64,000 nucleotides of DNA from contig NZ_CP019947.1 in NCBI RefSeq assembly GCF_002025205.1, positions 1,619,501 through 1,683,500 of the forward strand, written 5' to 3'. Positions 8,554 to 16,464 of this stretch are shown here, in pieces. Position numbers and translations under genes: made by a program. How positions within the stretch are numbered: position 1 is the stretch's first letter; each line of letters begins with the position of its first letter. The notes under the pieces were generated by a model. It was not told where the DNA came from, searched no databases, and was given only the letters and a program-made list of their open reading frames with translations. Source of the stretch: Pseudomonas sp. CC6-YY-74. GTDB taxonomy: Bacteria > Pseudomonadota > Gammaproteobacteria > Pseudomonadales > Pseudomonadaceae.

Positions 8554-9411
8554 TCAGATTCCGTGGGGTCGACGCTTGAGTTCGAGAATACGCTTGCGGC
8601 CTTGCTCGGCCAGCAAGTAGCGACCGGGTGCCACGGCGATGATGGTTTGTGCGGAGCGCAAATGTTGTAAGACTACCTGCAACTCTCCAGAAGAATCGAG
8701 CAGCAGCAAGCGAGCCATATGGGTACTGTCTTCAGTGATCCACAGGCCGTCGGCGGTGCACAGTAAAAAACCCGGCTGATTGAGACCGGCCTGCACCAGA
8801 ACGTCTTCACCCGTGGCTTGCCACTGCTTGATCCAGCCCTTTTTCTTCTCGCTATAGAACAGCCGCCCATCGGCACAGACCGTGACCGCTTCGCCCTCAC
8901 TCAGCCCCTCACGCAAGGTGACGACGTCACCGTTGCTTGGGTCGTAACGCAACAGCCGGCCACGTTGCTTGTCCTGGATGACATACAGGTAATGGCCGTC
9001 GCTGGCGATGCCTTCGACACTATCGCTGGAGAACAGCGGCTCGGTCGTGTCGCCCTGCAACAGCAACAGCGGTAGTTTGTCCGCCTCCTGGCTGACCGCC
9101 ACCCCATGGCCAAATGCGGCCAATCCGTCTGGTTTGGACAAGCCATGCAAGACCGTTTTCAGGCTACCGTCACGGTTCTGCCTGAGGATCGTGCCCTTGC
9201 CGTCGGAAAATTCCTGACTGATATAAAGTCTGCCCTGAGCATCGAGAGCTAAGGCACTGACGCGGTCAATATCCGCTTTAAAAACCTGATATTGCCAATC
9301 GGAAGAAGCAGTTACCGGGTAGAAATGCCGCCAGGCGGGGTAAGCCAAGCCAGGCACAACCAGTACCAGGCCGCACAGCAGCCACCGCCTGTAGCGCAAA
9401 GATAATTGCAT
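8554..9411 (-). CDS. exported six-bladed beta-propeller (NHL/SMP-30-like) protein
   Basis: A 285-residue protein with an N-terminal signal anchor (LLCGLVLVVPGLAYPAW) followed by repeated strand units such as ALALDAQGRLYISQE, DGLAAFGHGVAVS, GIASDGHYLYVIQ and AVTVCADGRLFYSE, typical of NHL/SMP-30 propellers. It should act in the periplasm as a binding or sensing module. The start is the ATG at 9411 with GGAG eight bases upstream; an in-frame GTG at 9420 is less well placed. The following sulfatase gene begins four bases later, so both proteins probably serve the same envelope process. Confidence 0.7.
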   Translation of the reverse strand: MQLSLRYRRWLLCGLVLVVPGLAYPAWRHFYPVTASSDWQYQVFKADIDRVSALALDAQGRLYISQEFSDGKGTILRQNRDGSLKTVLHGLSKPDGLAAFGHGVAVSQEADKLPLLLLQGDTTEPLFSSDSVEGIASDGHYLYVIQDKQRGRLLRYDPSNGDVVTLREGLSEGEAVTVCADGRLFYSEKKKGWIKQWQATGEDVLVQAGLNQPGFLLCTADGLWITEDSTHMARLLLLDSSGELQVVLQHLRSAQTIIAVAPGRYLLAEQGRKRILELKRRPHGI

Positions 9412-9641
9412 CGACACCACTCCACAGCCAACCCAGAGAAAACGCCGGGAAGTCTGCCAAGTACGATGTGAAAATTTTGTCGCTAAGGCTTTAGCGCGCA
9501 GCCTTCTGGCTGCGGGTGCCGCGCTTATGGGTTGCTGCAGCCGAGGATGTCAGCCTGTACGTGCGCGGAGGTGCTCGAGTGATAGCCAGCGTTAGCCACT
9601 GCGGTCTTGCGCCGAGCCACCCCGCCAGGATGGCCAATCCC

Positions 9642-10106
9642 TCAGTTGAAGAATTTCTTCATCGAGCGCGAGAACCAGCCGTCGACCTGTTGATTGCTGA
9701 CCAAACTATTCATGTTGTCTTTGACCGCCTGCACATAGCCGGCATCGTCGCTGCGGATATGGTTGAACAACCAGCGCGAGAGCAAACCGAGTAACTCATC
9801 GGTGATGTCCTCGCCGGCCTGGAAGCGCAGGTTGAAGTCCTTGACCCGACCGATGAAGATTTCATGGACTCGCTTGTGCGGACGCGTGAACGCGTAGCCG
9901 GCCTCCTCCAACAGCGACTCCTCGAAGGCGAAATGTGACAGGGTGTAATCCACCAAGCCATTCAATACATCCCCTACCTCACCGCCACTGCCCCCGCTAA
10001 CCTTGGCCTGGTGCAGGGAATTGATCATATCGACGATGCGCTTGTGCTGGTCATCAATGACTTGAATGCCTGTATTCAGATCGTCTTGCCAAGCCAGATA
10101 ACTCAT
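9642..10106 (-). CDS. bacteriohemerythrin
   Basis: A 154-residue four-helix protein with the complete diiron ligand set of the family: His21 (DDQHKRI), His58 and Glu62 (HFAFEE), His77 and His81 (HKRVH), His116 and Asp121 (FNHIRSDD). WQDDLNTGIQVID near the N-terminus is also diagnostic. Bacteriohemerythrins bind O2 reversibly and deliver or sense oxygen in the cytoplasm. The ~25-residue tail beyond the core ends WFSRSMKKFFN. Solitary gene. Confidence 0.92.
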   Translation of the reverse strand: MSYLAWQDDLNTGIQVIDDQHKRIVDMINSLHQAKVSGGSGGEVGDVLNGLVDYTLSHFAFEESLLEEAGYAFTRPHKRVHEIFIGRVKDFNLRFQAGEDITDELLGLLSRWLFNHIRSDDAGYVQAVKDNMNSLVSNQQVDGWFSRSMKKFFN

Positions 10107-10287
10107 TTCCCACAGCCCCTAATGTGCGCTCGACTGCATTGCGAGCACTACGCCAAGGCTACTCAACAGCTCTGGAATGGGGCCTGACGCAGATCAGCGA
10201 ATAGTTGCTTAGGAGCCTATCGACGGAACGGGCAGAGCTAATGGCGCTAGTACAGTGGTCGGCTGAACGGAGGTCATTCGCGGATTT

Positions 10288-10632
10288 TCAGCTGTCGATG
10301 GATGCATGAGACGGGCGAAAGAGCGTGACCAGCATGATCGAGTCAGCCTTGGCCCGCAGGGCATGCTCGGCCTCTTCGGCCAGGTACATCAGATCGTTGT
10401 CACGCATTTCATGCCATGTGCCCTGGGCCTGCACGTCAACGCAGCCCTGCAGGCAATGCAAGGTCAGAGGGCCGGCCACGGCGTGCCCGGGAATGACTTT
10501 GCCGGCCTGCAACACCAGGCGCATGACCTCGATGCGCGGGGCGCTGACAATTGCCTGGGAGATGAAATCAGGCGACGCTGCGGCAGACAGCAGATTGACC
10601 ACTTCTCCCGATGCTGCGTGCTTCAAGGCCAT
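10288..10632 (-). CDS. small cupin-domain protein
   Basis: A 114-residue single cupin barrel: VLQAGKVIPGHAVAGPLTLHCLQGCVDV is cupin motif 1 and DNDLMYLAEEAEHALRAKADSIML is motif 2. The usual two-His metal site of motif 1 is weak (only GHAV and TLHC), though His90 of motif 2 is kept. Such small cupins are often binding proteins, not enzymes, and the ligand is unknown. No obvious operon partner. Confidence 0.7.
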   Translation of the reverse strand: MALKHAASGEVVNLLSAAASPDFISQAIVSAPRIEVMRLVLQAGKVIPGHAVAGPLTLHCLQGCVDVQAQGTWHEMRDNDLMYLAEEAEHALRAKADSIMLVTLFRPSHASIDS

Positions 10633-10744
10633 GATCGGCTATCACCAATGGAGGATGAACCCTCAAGGTAGTCGAGTGCGCCGGAGGCTGTCCAATCATG
10701 GCGCGGCGTCTGGGACTAGCGGCCTGTACGGTTAACGTTCGGAT

Positions 10745-10827
10745 GCATGAGGTTCTGATCCAAGTCGCTACGACGAGTCATCGCCCGCTATGGCGATGAG
10801 CAGCAACGCAGGATCAAGGCCTCATGC
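10745..10827. repeat. imperfect inverted repeat, 17-bp arms
   Basis: GCATGAGGTTCTGATCC (10745-10761) and GGATCAAGGCCTCATGC (10811-10827) are inverted copies matching at 14 of 17 positions, with a 49-base centre. It could be the ends of a small non-autonomous element or a folded intergenic repeat. Confidence 0.35.
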
Positions 10828-10863
10828 GCCGAAATTGACTAATCGAACCGACCAAACAGGCCA

Positions 10864-11085
10864 CTAACTGCGCGGTTTGCTGCGCAATGGATCGAGTAAC
10901 GATGACAGGCCGTTATGATCGATTTCCTGCATCAACTCCAGCAGGCGACCAACTTCTCCTTTGGGGAAGCCCTCGCGGGCGAACCAGTTGAGGTAGCGGC
11001 CTGGCAGGTCGGCGATCAAGCGACCTTTGTATTTGCCAAAAGGCATTTCGCGGGTCACCAGCAGTTGCAGGTCTTCGGGTTTCAT
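10864..11085 (-). CDS. DUF3820-family protein
   Basis: A 73-residue protein with the DUF3820 core MPFGKYKGRLIADLPGRYLNWFAREGFP, here residues ~14-40. This fold resembles the DNA-binding accessory domain seen in some exonuclease and quorum-sensing-associated proteins; its function is not established. The ATG at 11085 is chosen because relatives start MKPEDLQLL. An in-frame ATG at 11112 would add nine residues. Divergent from the glutaredoxin-like gene. Confidence 0.75.
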   Translation of the reverse strand: MKPEDLQLLVTREMPFGKYKGRLIADLPGRYLNWFAREGFPKGEVGRLLELMQEIDHNGLSSLLDPLRSKPRS

Positions 11086-11270
11086 TGGGCGCTCGGGTTC
11101 ATGGGTGATCATGGACAACGTGGCTCGGCCATGCGGATCATGTGCGCAATTATGCCTAACCTTGGCCCTAGTCGGCGCGAAAGCCCCGGCAGGCGACCAA
11201 CGCACAGGCCGGCGCCGGCAAACTCGGGTAAGCTTTGCCCCCGCCATTTGCTACCCAGGGTTGTCACGCA

Positions 11271-11642
11271 ATGCTCATCAAGGCACTCAGAATCGGTCTC
11301 GGCCAGTTGATCGTATTTCTCGACTTCATCACCCGCCCGCGCAAGCTCAAGCGTGCGCCTGCCGCGCAGGCGGCAGTCGAGCAGGCCGCCGCAGGCCTGG
11401 CGCTGTACCAGTTTCATGCCTGCCCATTCTGCGTAAAAACCCGCCGTACCTTGCACAAACTCAACGTACCGATCACCCTGCGCGACGCTAAGAACGACGA
11501 CCAGCATCGGCAAACCCTGCTGGAGCAAGGCGGCAAGATCAAGGTGCCGTGCCTGCGCATCGAGGACAACGGCCAGAGCACTTGGCTGTATGAGTCCAAG
11601 GCGATCATTGCCTATCTGAACGAGCGCTTCGCGGCGGCCTGA
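11271..11642 (+). CDS. glutaredoxin-like (GST N-terminal-type) protein with membrane anchor
   Basis: A 123-residue protein. A short hydrophobic N-terminus (LIKALRIGLGQLIVFLDFIT) precedes a thioredoxin-fold domain with the redox motif CPFC (HACPFCVKTRRTLHKLN), cis-Pro in KVPCLRI and the glutathione-site WLYESKAIIAYLNERF. It resembles glutaredoxins of the GrxC/NrdH-like type that carry an N-terminal helix and probably act at the inner membrane face. The ATG at 11271 follows an AGGG; a start twelve codons upstream lacks support. Confidence 0.8.
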   Translation: MLIKALRIGLGQLIVFLDFITRPRKLKRAPAAQAAVEQAAAGLALYQFHACPFCVKTRRTLHKLNVPITLRDAKNDDQHRQTLLEQGGKIKVPCLRIEDNGQSTWLYESKAIIAYLNERFAAA

Positions 11643-11737
11643 GGCCTGAAATCACCGTGCAAGTCGCTATGTAGCCGAATATGCCTTAGCGCAATCCGGG
11701 AGCGAATGTTTAGTCGCGGCAATCCCCTGCCATGCAG

Positions 11738-12994
11738 CTATCGCCCTCCCCCGGGCTCGGTGACGCGCACCACCTGCGCCGGTGTGCGGCGCATCAGCAC
11801 CTGGCCGGCGCGAATCGACACCTGGGCATGGCCCTGGCTGCGCAGCATCTCGTAGTCGCTGGCCGCGGACAGGATCAGCAGGTTGGCCGGTCGCCCCACT
11901 TCGATACCGTAACCCTCGCCCAGGTTGAGGGTTTTCGCACTGTTGTCGGTGACCAGATCCAGCGCCCGCTGCAGATCCTCGAAACCGAGCATGTGGCAGA
12001 TGTGCAGGCCGGCCTCGAGGATGCGCAAGATATTGCCGTTGCCCAGCGGATACCAGGGGTCGACGATGGAGTCCTGGCCGAAGCAGACATTCATCCCGGC
12101 GCGGTCGAGCTCGGCGACGCGGGTCAGTCCGCGGCGCTTGGGATATACGTCGAAACGGCCCTGCAGATGGATGCTCTCGGTCGGGCAGGAGACGAAGTTG
12201 ATCTGTGACTGTTTGAGCAGACGGAACAGCTTGGAGCAGTAGGCGTTGTCATAGGAGCCCATGGCAGTCGTATGGCTGGCCGTGACCCGCGCGCCCATGC
12301 CGCGCACGCGCGCCTCTTCGGCCAGCACCTCGAGAAAGCGCGAGTGCGGATCGTCGGTCTCGTCGCAGTGCACATCCACCAGGCAGCCGCTGCGCTCGGC
12401 CAGGTCCATGAGGAACTTGATCGAGCTGACGCCCTGCTCGCGGGTGTTCTCGAAATGCGGAATACCGCCAACCACGTCGACGCCCAGCGCTACCGCCTGT
12501 TCCATCAGCGCGCGGCCATTGGCGTAAGACTCGATGCCCTCCTGGGGAAAGGCAACGAGCTGCAGGTCGATCAGGTGACGGGTTTCCTCGCGCACCTCGA
12601 GCAACGTCTTGAGCGCGGCCAGGGTCGGATCGGTGACGTCGACATGGCTGCGCACGTGCTGGATACCATGGTCGACCAGCATGTCGATGGCCTTGCGCGC
12701 CCGCTGCTTGCTGTCCTCGTGGGTGACCAGGGCCTTGCGTTCGGCCCAGCGCTCGATGCCTTCGAACAGCGTGCCACTGAGGTTCCAGCTCGGCTCGCCG
12801 GCGGTGAGAGCCGCATCGAGGTGGATATGCGGCTCGACGAAGGGTGGCACCACCAGATTGCCGGCGGCGTCCAGCTCGTCTGCCGCGGCGACCAGTTCCT
12901 GCGCCTGCGCGGCTATGGCGGCGATGCGCGTCTGCGCCAGCTCGATGCGAAACAGGCCGCTGCGGCCACGCAGACGGGCATTGACGATATTCAT
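11738..12994 (-). CDS. codA: cytosine deaminase
   Basis: A 418-residue amidohydrolase of the cytosine deaminase subfamily. The first metal motif is PHIHLDAAL, the second His lies in DVHCDETDD (which also holds the proton-shuttle Glu), followed by ASHTTAMGSYDNAY, and the last metal Asp is in CFGQDSIVDPW. These match the E. coli CodA metal and catalytic residues. It converts cytosine to uracil in the cytoplasm for pyrimidine salvage. No codB-like permease is adjacent, so it is separated from its usual partner. An isoguanine or creatinine deaminase activity cannot be excluded by sequence alone. Confidence 0.88.
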   Translation of the reverse strand: MNIVNARLRGRSGLFRIELAQTRIAAIAAQAQELVAAADELDAAGNLVVPPFVEPHIHLDAALTAGEPSWNLSGTLFEGIERWAERKALVTHEDSKQRARKAIDMLVDHGIQHVRSHVDVTDPTLAALKTLLEVREETRHLIDLQLVAFPQEGIESYANGRALMEQAVALGVDVVGGIPHFENTREQGVSSIKFLMDLAERSGCLVDVHCDETDDPHSRFLEVLAEEARVRGMGARVTASHTTAMGSYDNAYCSKLFRLLKQSQINFVSCPTESIHLQGRFDVYPKRRGLTRVAELDRAGMNVCFGQDSIVDPWYPLGNGNILRILEAGLHICHMLGFEDLQRALDLVTDNSAKTLNLGEGYGIEVGRPANLLILSAASDYEMLRSQGHAQVSIRAGQVLMRRTPAQVVRVTEPGGGR

Positions 12995-13200
12995 GGGTTA
13001 CTCCAGATGTGGGCACAGATCCAGGCGTAGATTAACAGGCCCTCGGCGGCGCAGGCCGAGGAACGCCGCCCAACAAGCTCACTCCATGTTGGAGCGTAGG
13101 GCGTACTCGCGGAGCAGTACGCCGTTACAGCCAAGAATGCTGGACTGCTCGCTACGCTCGTGGGCGACCGACACCCTGATTCGTACTCTCGGACAGACTT

Positions 13201-13226
13201 GCAGGAGCCAGCAAGCTGGCTCCTGC
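13201..13226. repeat. REP-like palindrome (possible terminator for the cusF remnant)
   Basis: GCAGGAGCCAGC and GCTGGCTCCTGC are perfect 12-base arms around AA. The sequence resembles the 'GTAGGAGCgAGCTTGCTcGC' class of Pseudomonas REP elements. It lies six bases past the original stop of cusF and may end that transcript, although no T-tract follows. Confidence 0.6.
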
Positions 13227-13231
13227 GGCTG

Positions 13232-13512
13232 TTACTCGGCCGCCTGCAACTCGGTCACGACAACTTGGCTGCCTTGCTGTTCAACCTGGAGCGCACCTTG
13301 GCGCCGACGCTGACACCTTCCAGCAAGCCAGCATTGCGCACACCGAAAACCATGGTCATTGGCGGCATGCCGACACTCTTGAGCGGCCCGTGGCGCAGGG
13401 TGATCTTTTGCCCGGCCAGGTCGATCTTGCGCACTTCGCCCTCGCTCAGAGCCGCGGTCGCCTCGGCAACGTTGTTTACCGGCGCGGCTGGTTGAGCGGC
13501 GAACGCAGGGAA
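13232..13512 (-). pseudogene. CusF-type periplasmic copper-binding protein, truncated and frameshifted
   Basis: The end of a signal peptide (AFPAFA) followed by a CusF-like domain: GEVRKIDLAGQKITLRHGPL and SVGMPPMTMVFGV, holding the His and Met copper ligands (the Trp of E. coli CusF is Met here). The start of the signal peptide is missing at ~13512, where IS1380-like sequence begins. Near 13298 the frame shifts: one frame ends RSRLNSKAAKLS, while the neighbouring one reads QVEQQGSQVVVTELQAAE and stops at 13232-13234 as expected for the family. It would have chaperoned Cu(I)/Ag(I) to an efflux system, none of which is in view. Confidence 0.7.
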
Positions 13513-14052
13513 GGCGCGCGCTGCGCCAGAACGGGCGCGGCGGCGCCGTACGGCTGTATGACGACCTCGACTACAAGGCACGCTCCTGGGCCAAAACCTA
13601 CCGGGAGGTACTCAAGGCCGAGGTGATGGCGCTCGGTAGCAACCCACGCGTCGTAGTCACCTCGCTCGGCGATCCGAGCCCGGAGGCGCTGTACCGTGAC
13701 CTGTATTGCGCCCGCGGTCAGGACGAGAACGTCATCAAGGCGTTGAAGAACGACCTGGCCAGTGACCGCACCTCCGATCACGCGATCCTGGCCAATCACC
13801 TGCGCCTGTTCGATGCCTGCGCCGCCTACAGCCTGATCCACAGCCTGTGCGAGAACACGCTGTGCCATAACCGAGTTGGCCAGGGCGCAGCCGATGTCGA
13901 TCATCCTGAAGCTGTTCAAGCTGGCCGTGCGGGTCGTGCAATACAAGGATCGGATCAAGTTGCACCTGCCGAGCGCCTGCCCGGTCAAAGGCCTGCTGCA
14001 GCGCGTCAGCGAATTGCTCTACCTGGTTCATCCGCCACCGCTGCGCAGCTGA
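13513..14052 (+). pseudogene. IS1380-family transposase, C-terminal fragment
   Basis: About 180 codons match the end of IS1380-type DDE transposases: AVRLYDDLDYKARSWAKTYR, KAEVMALGSNPRVVVTSLGD, YCARGQDENVIKALKNDL (with the late Glu) and ANHLRLFDACAAYSLIHSLC. The frame shifts near 13865 into ELARAQPMSIILKLFKLAVR, and the protein ends at a TGA (14050-14052). The N-terminal two thirds and the left end of the element are gone. The fragment abuts cusF in its signal-peptide region. The exact boundary is uncertain by ~10 bases because both readings overlap. Confidence 0.75.
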
Positions 14053-14234
14053 CGCGCAACGCCGCGTCACCAACCGCAATGATTTGATCTGGCCAAGGCT
14101 GGAGGCACTCATACGCCTGAGCTCAGCGATTCAGGGCGCGGCGCTCGAATAATGCGCGCCGTGGTCTTGGTTTTTATGTGCAGCCCATCAATTTCGGCCT
14201 GACCGCGCCTGGCTCGACCTTCGAACGCGCGAGC

Positions 14235-14278
14235 AAAAAACGGCAGCCTGCTCAAAGTTTGAGCAGGCTGCCGTTTTT
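14235..14278. terminator. bidirectional Rho-independent terminator
   Basis: A-tract, then CGGCAGCCTGCTCAAA (14241-14256), one base, TTTGAGCAGGCTGCCG (14258-14273) and a T-tract: a perfect 16-bp stem with tracts on both sides. It lies 15 bases beyond the stop of the sdhB-like gene and should end that transcript. Confidence 0.85.
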
Positions 14279-14292
14279 ATGGAACATCCGGG

Positions 14293-15000
14293 CTAGGTGG
14301 ATTTTCGCAACAACTCCTGGCGAATTTTCCCGATGGCCCCCATTGGATTGAGTCCCTTGGGACAGACCCATGAGCAGTTGCCGATGCTGCGGCAACGGAA
14401 CAGGCTGAACGGGTCTTCCAGCCGCTCGAGTCGCTCCGTCGTGGCCTGGTCGCGGCTGTCGGTGATGAAACGCCAGGCCTGCAGGAGTCCGGCTGGACCG
14501 ACGTACTTTTCCGGATTCCACCACCAAGACGGACATTGCGAGGAACAGCAGCCGCAGAGAATGCACTCATACAACCCGTCGAGCTTGGCGCGCTCCTCGG
14601 GGGACTGGAGGCGCTCAATGGCCGGTGCCGGCTCGTGATTGATCAGCCATGGCTTGATGCTCTCGTACTGCTGAAAGAAGAGACTCTGGTCGACTACCAG
14701 ATCGCGGATGACCGGCATGCCGGGCAACGGTCTGATGATCAGTATGCTGGCCGTGCCCAGCGCCTCCGAAACCGGCGTGATGCAAGCCAACCTGTTCTTG
14801 CCGTTGATGTTCATGCCATCCGAGCCGCAGACACCCTCCCGACAGGAGCGTCGGTAGACCAGCGTCTGATCTGCCTCGTGCAGGTACTCCAGCGCATCCA
14901 GCACCATTCGCACCCGGAACTCCTCGGGCAACGACAACGACTGCATCCAGGGCTGCCGCTCCTGTTCCGGGTGATAGCGATAGACCTGTACATCAATCAT
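14293..15000 (-). CDS. sdhB: succinate dehydrogenase iron-sulfur subunit paralogue (solitary)
   Basis: A full-length 235-residue SdhB. The [2Fe-2S] ligands are Cys53, Cys58, Asp61 and Cys73 (SCREGVCGSDG, RLAC). The [4Fe-4S]/[3Fe-4S] ligands are Cys146, Cys149, Cys152, Cys156, Cys203, Cys209 and Cys213. The quinone-side WWWNPEKYVGPAGLLQAWRF is also kept. SdhB carries electrons from the flavoprotein SdhA to the quinone site at the inner membrane, but no sdhA, sdhC or sdhD is adjacent. It is therefore probably a second copy that could swap into the main complex, or the Fe-S subunit of another dehydrogenase. It is followed by a strong terminator. Confidence 0.85.
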   Translation of the reverse strand: MIDVQVYRYHPEQERQPWMQSLSLPEEFRVRMVLDALEYLHEADQTLVYRRSCREGVCGSDGMNINGKNRLACITPVSEALGTASILIIRPLPGMPVIRDLVVDQSLFFQQYESIKPWLINHEPAPAIERLQSPEERAKLDGLYECILCGCCSSQCPSWWWNPEKYVGPAGLLQAWRFITDSRDQATTERLERLEDPFSLFRCRSIGNCSWVCPKGLNPMGAIGKIRQELLRKST

Positions 15001-15230
15001 GACTTGTTACTCCTGCGGTCATTACGGCGAGAGTGGATAATGCCTCGACCCGGCAAGCGTGCGGCGACCGCATCCGGTCGACCAGGAAAACTCTCTTGCA
15101 TGAAGCTTAGACATTGATGAAGGGGGGCGAGCCGGCATCGGGCGCGGGCTGACGGAGGGAACGGTGAACCCTCGCTGACTGGCCGCTTGCTGCCTGTCAC
15201 GAATGCCTGGTTTGGGTCGGTTGGATCCTC

Positions 15231-15794
15231 TTATCCCGTGACAGACCAGAAAAGCGGCAGGAACATGACCCACAGGATGAGGCCGGCTCCAAATACCACC
15301 TGGGTAACGGCTGCGGCCTTGAGTTGGTTCTCGACGTGGCACAGCGAGTACGCACCCTGGTAGATCAATGCGCAACATGAAACCAGCGCGCTCAGAGGCA
15401 ACGCGGTGTTCAAAAGCGGGTTATTCACCAGCAAGCCAAGTGAGGACAGCCACAGCGGGATCGCTGCGATAGCGGCAACCAGGTAAGCATCCGCATAGGT
15501 CACTGCATAGCCCAGGGTGCTGGCAACTTGCTTTATCAGCCATCCCATCAGGAAGACCGAAAGCACCTCGCAACCGAAAAACAGACTGGCCATAAATACC
15601 GACGGCCTGATCTGAAGTACGGGCAGGAACGTGCTTAGGGGGCCGTCCAGCAGCACTATCATGATCGGCGGCAACAGCGAGAGCAGTGCGATCACTGCCC
15701 AGAACACGCTTCGCATCGCCCAGCCATGATATGCCAGCTCAACCGAGACAGATGTACTGCAAAAAAGCATTCGCAGCAGGACAAGAATGTTCAT
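15231..15794 (-). CDS. YIP1-family-like integral membrane protein
   Basis: A 187-residue protein with about five hydrophobic helices, for example VFWAVIALLSLLPPIMIVLL, SVFMASLFFGCEVLSVFLMG, AYLVAAIAAIPLWLSSLGLL and a final VTQVVFGAGLILWVMFLPLF. The order and the 'A.IPLW..sLGLL' and 'IYQGAYSL' segments resemble bacterial YIP1/DUF1282 proteins of unknown function. The start is the ATG at 15794, preceded by GGAGGAG; the frame continues upstream across the operator region and is not believable there. It is divergent from the MarR gene and probably under its control. Confidence 0.6.
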   Translation of the reverse strand: MNILVLLRMLFCSTSVSVELAYHGWAMRSVFWAVIALLSLLPPIMIVLLDGPLSTFLPVLQIRPSVFMASLFFGCEVLSVFLMGWLIKQVASTLGYAVTYADAYLVAAIAAIPLWLSSLGLLVNNPLLNTALPLSALVSCCALIYQGAYSLCHVENQLKAAAVTQVVFGAGLILWVMFLPLFWSVTG

Positions 15795-15847
15795 GCGACT
15801 CCTCCAGAGAAGCGAGCGAATCAATGACATGACGAACTCGGCAGACT

Positions 15848-15881
15848 GTGAAATATATATCACAACACGATATATATCGTG
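15848..15881. promoter_or_regulatory. two AT-rich palindromes, likely MarR operator
   Basis: CACGATATATATCGTG (15866-15881) is a perfect 16-base palindrome. GTGAAATATATATCAC (15848-15863) is palindromic at 14 of 16 positions. They lie two bases apart between the divergent YIP1-like and MarR starts, with half-sites similar to each other, as expected for a dimeric autoregulator. The role as operator is inferred. Confidence 0.65.
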
Positions 15882-15902
15882 CACAATAACCAGCAAAGGT
15901 CA

Positions 15903-16319
15903 ATGAAGGAATTCGCCACCTTGGACAAATCCGATTACCAGCGGCTGGCACATTTTCGCCATCGATTGCGACGCTTCCTGCGCAACAGCGAGTTGCTGTG
16001 CCAGACCAATGGCGCGACGGCACTGCAGTACCAGCTTCTGCTCCAGATTCGCGGTGCTTCGGCGCGCGATTGGGCCACGGTTGGAGAACTCGCAGAACAC
16101 CTGCAATCGAAGCACCACAGCGTGGTGGCGTTGATCGACCGTTGCCAAAACTTGGGCCTGGTTGAGCGAAGGCCTGGTCGGGAAGACAGACGCCAGGTCG
16201 AGGTGTACCTGTTACCTGCCGGGGAGGAGTTGCTGGCTCGTATCGCCGCTTTGCACCAGGAGGAAGTGCAGTTGCTGCGCGAGGAGTTCAACCTCCCGGG
16301 TTGGAACATGGCGGATTAA
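15903..16319 (+). CDS. MarR-family transcriptional regulator
   Basis: A 138-residue winged-helix regulator. Recognition elements are TVGELAEHLQSKHHSVVALIDRCQNLGLVERRPGREDRRQ in two stretches, the wing being RPGREDRRQVEVYL. Dimerisation helices lie at both ends. The ATG at 15903 is used because AAAGG precedes it; a GTG eight codons upstream falls inside the palindromic operator. MarR proteins usually repress their own promoter and a neighbour until a small aromatic or oxidant ligand binds. The neighbour here is the YIP1-like gene, and possibly the P450 that follows. Confidence 0.88.
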   Translation: MKEFATLDKSDYQRLAHFRHRLRRFLRNSELLCQTNGATALQYQLLLQIRGASARDWATVGELAEHLQSKHHSVVALIDRCQNLGLVERRPGREDRRQVEVYLLPAGEELLARIAALHQEEVQLLREEFNLPGWNMAD

Positions 16320-16464
16320 GACCCTCAACAACGCTTGGGGCTTTCTTCGTGCCCACTGCAGTCGGTTGAGGGCCTGCGTGCTTCGCACGTAACACGTACC
16401 AGAGAGTGAGTTTGGACGATTTTTGGATCAATCAATAATCGACAAGATCACAACAGGAGTAGCT

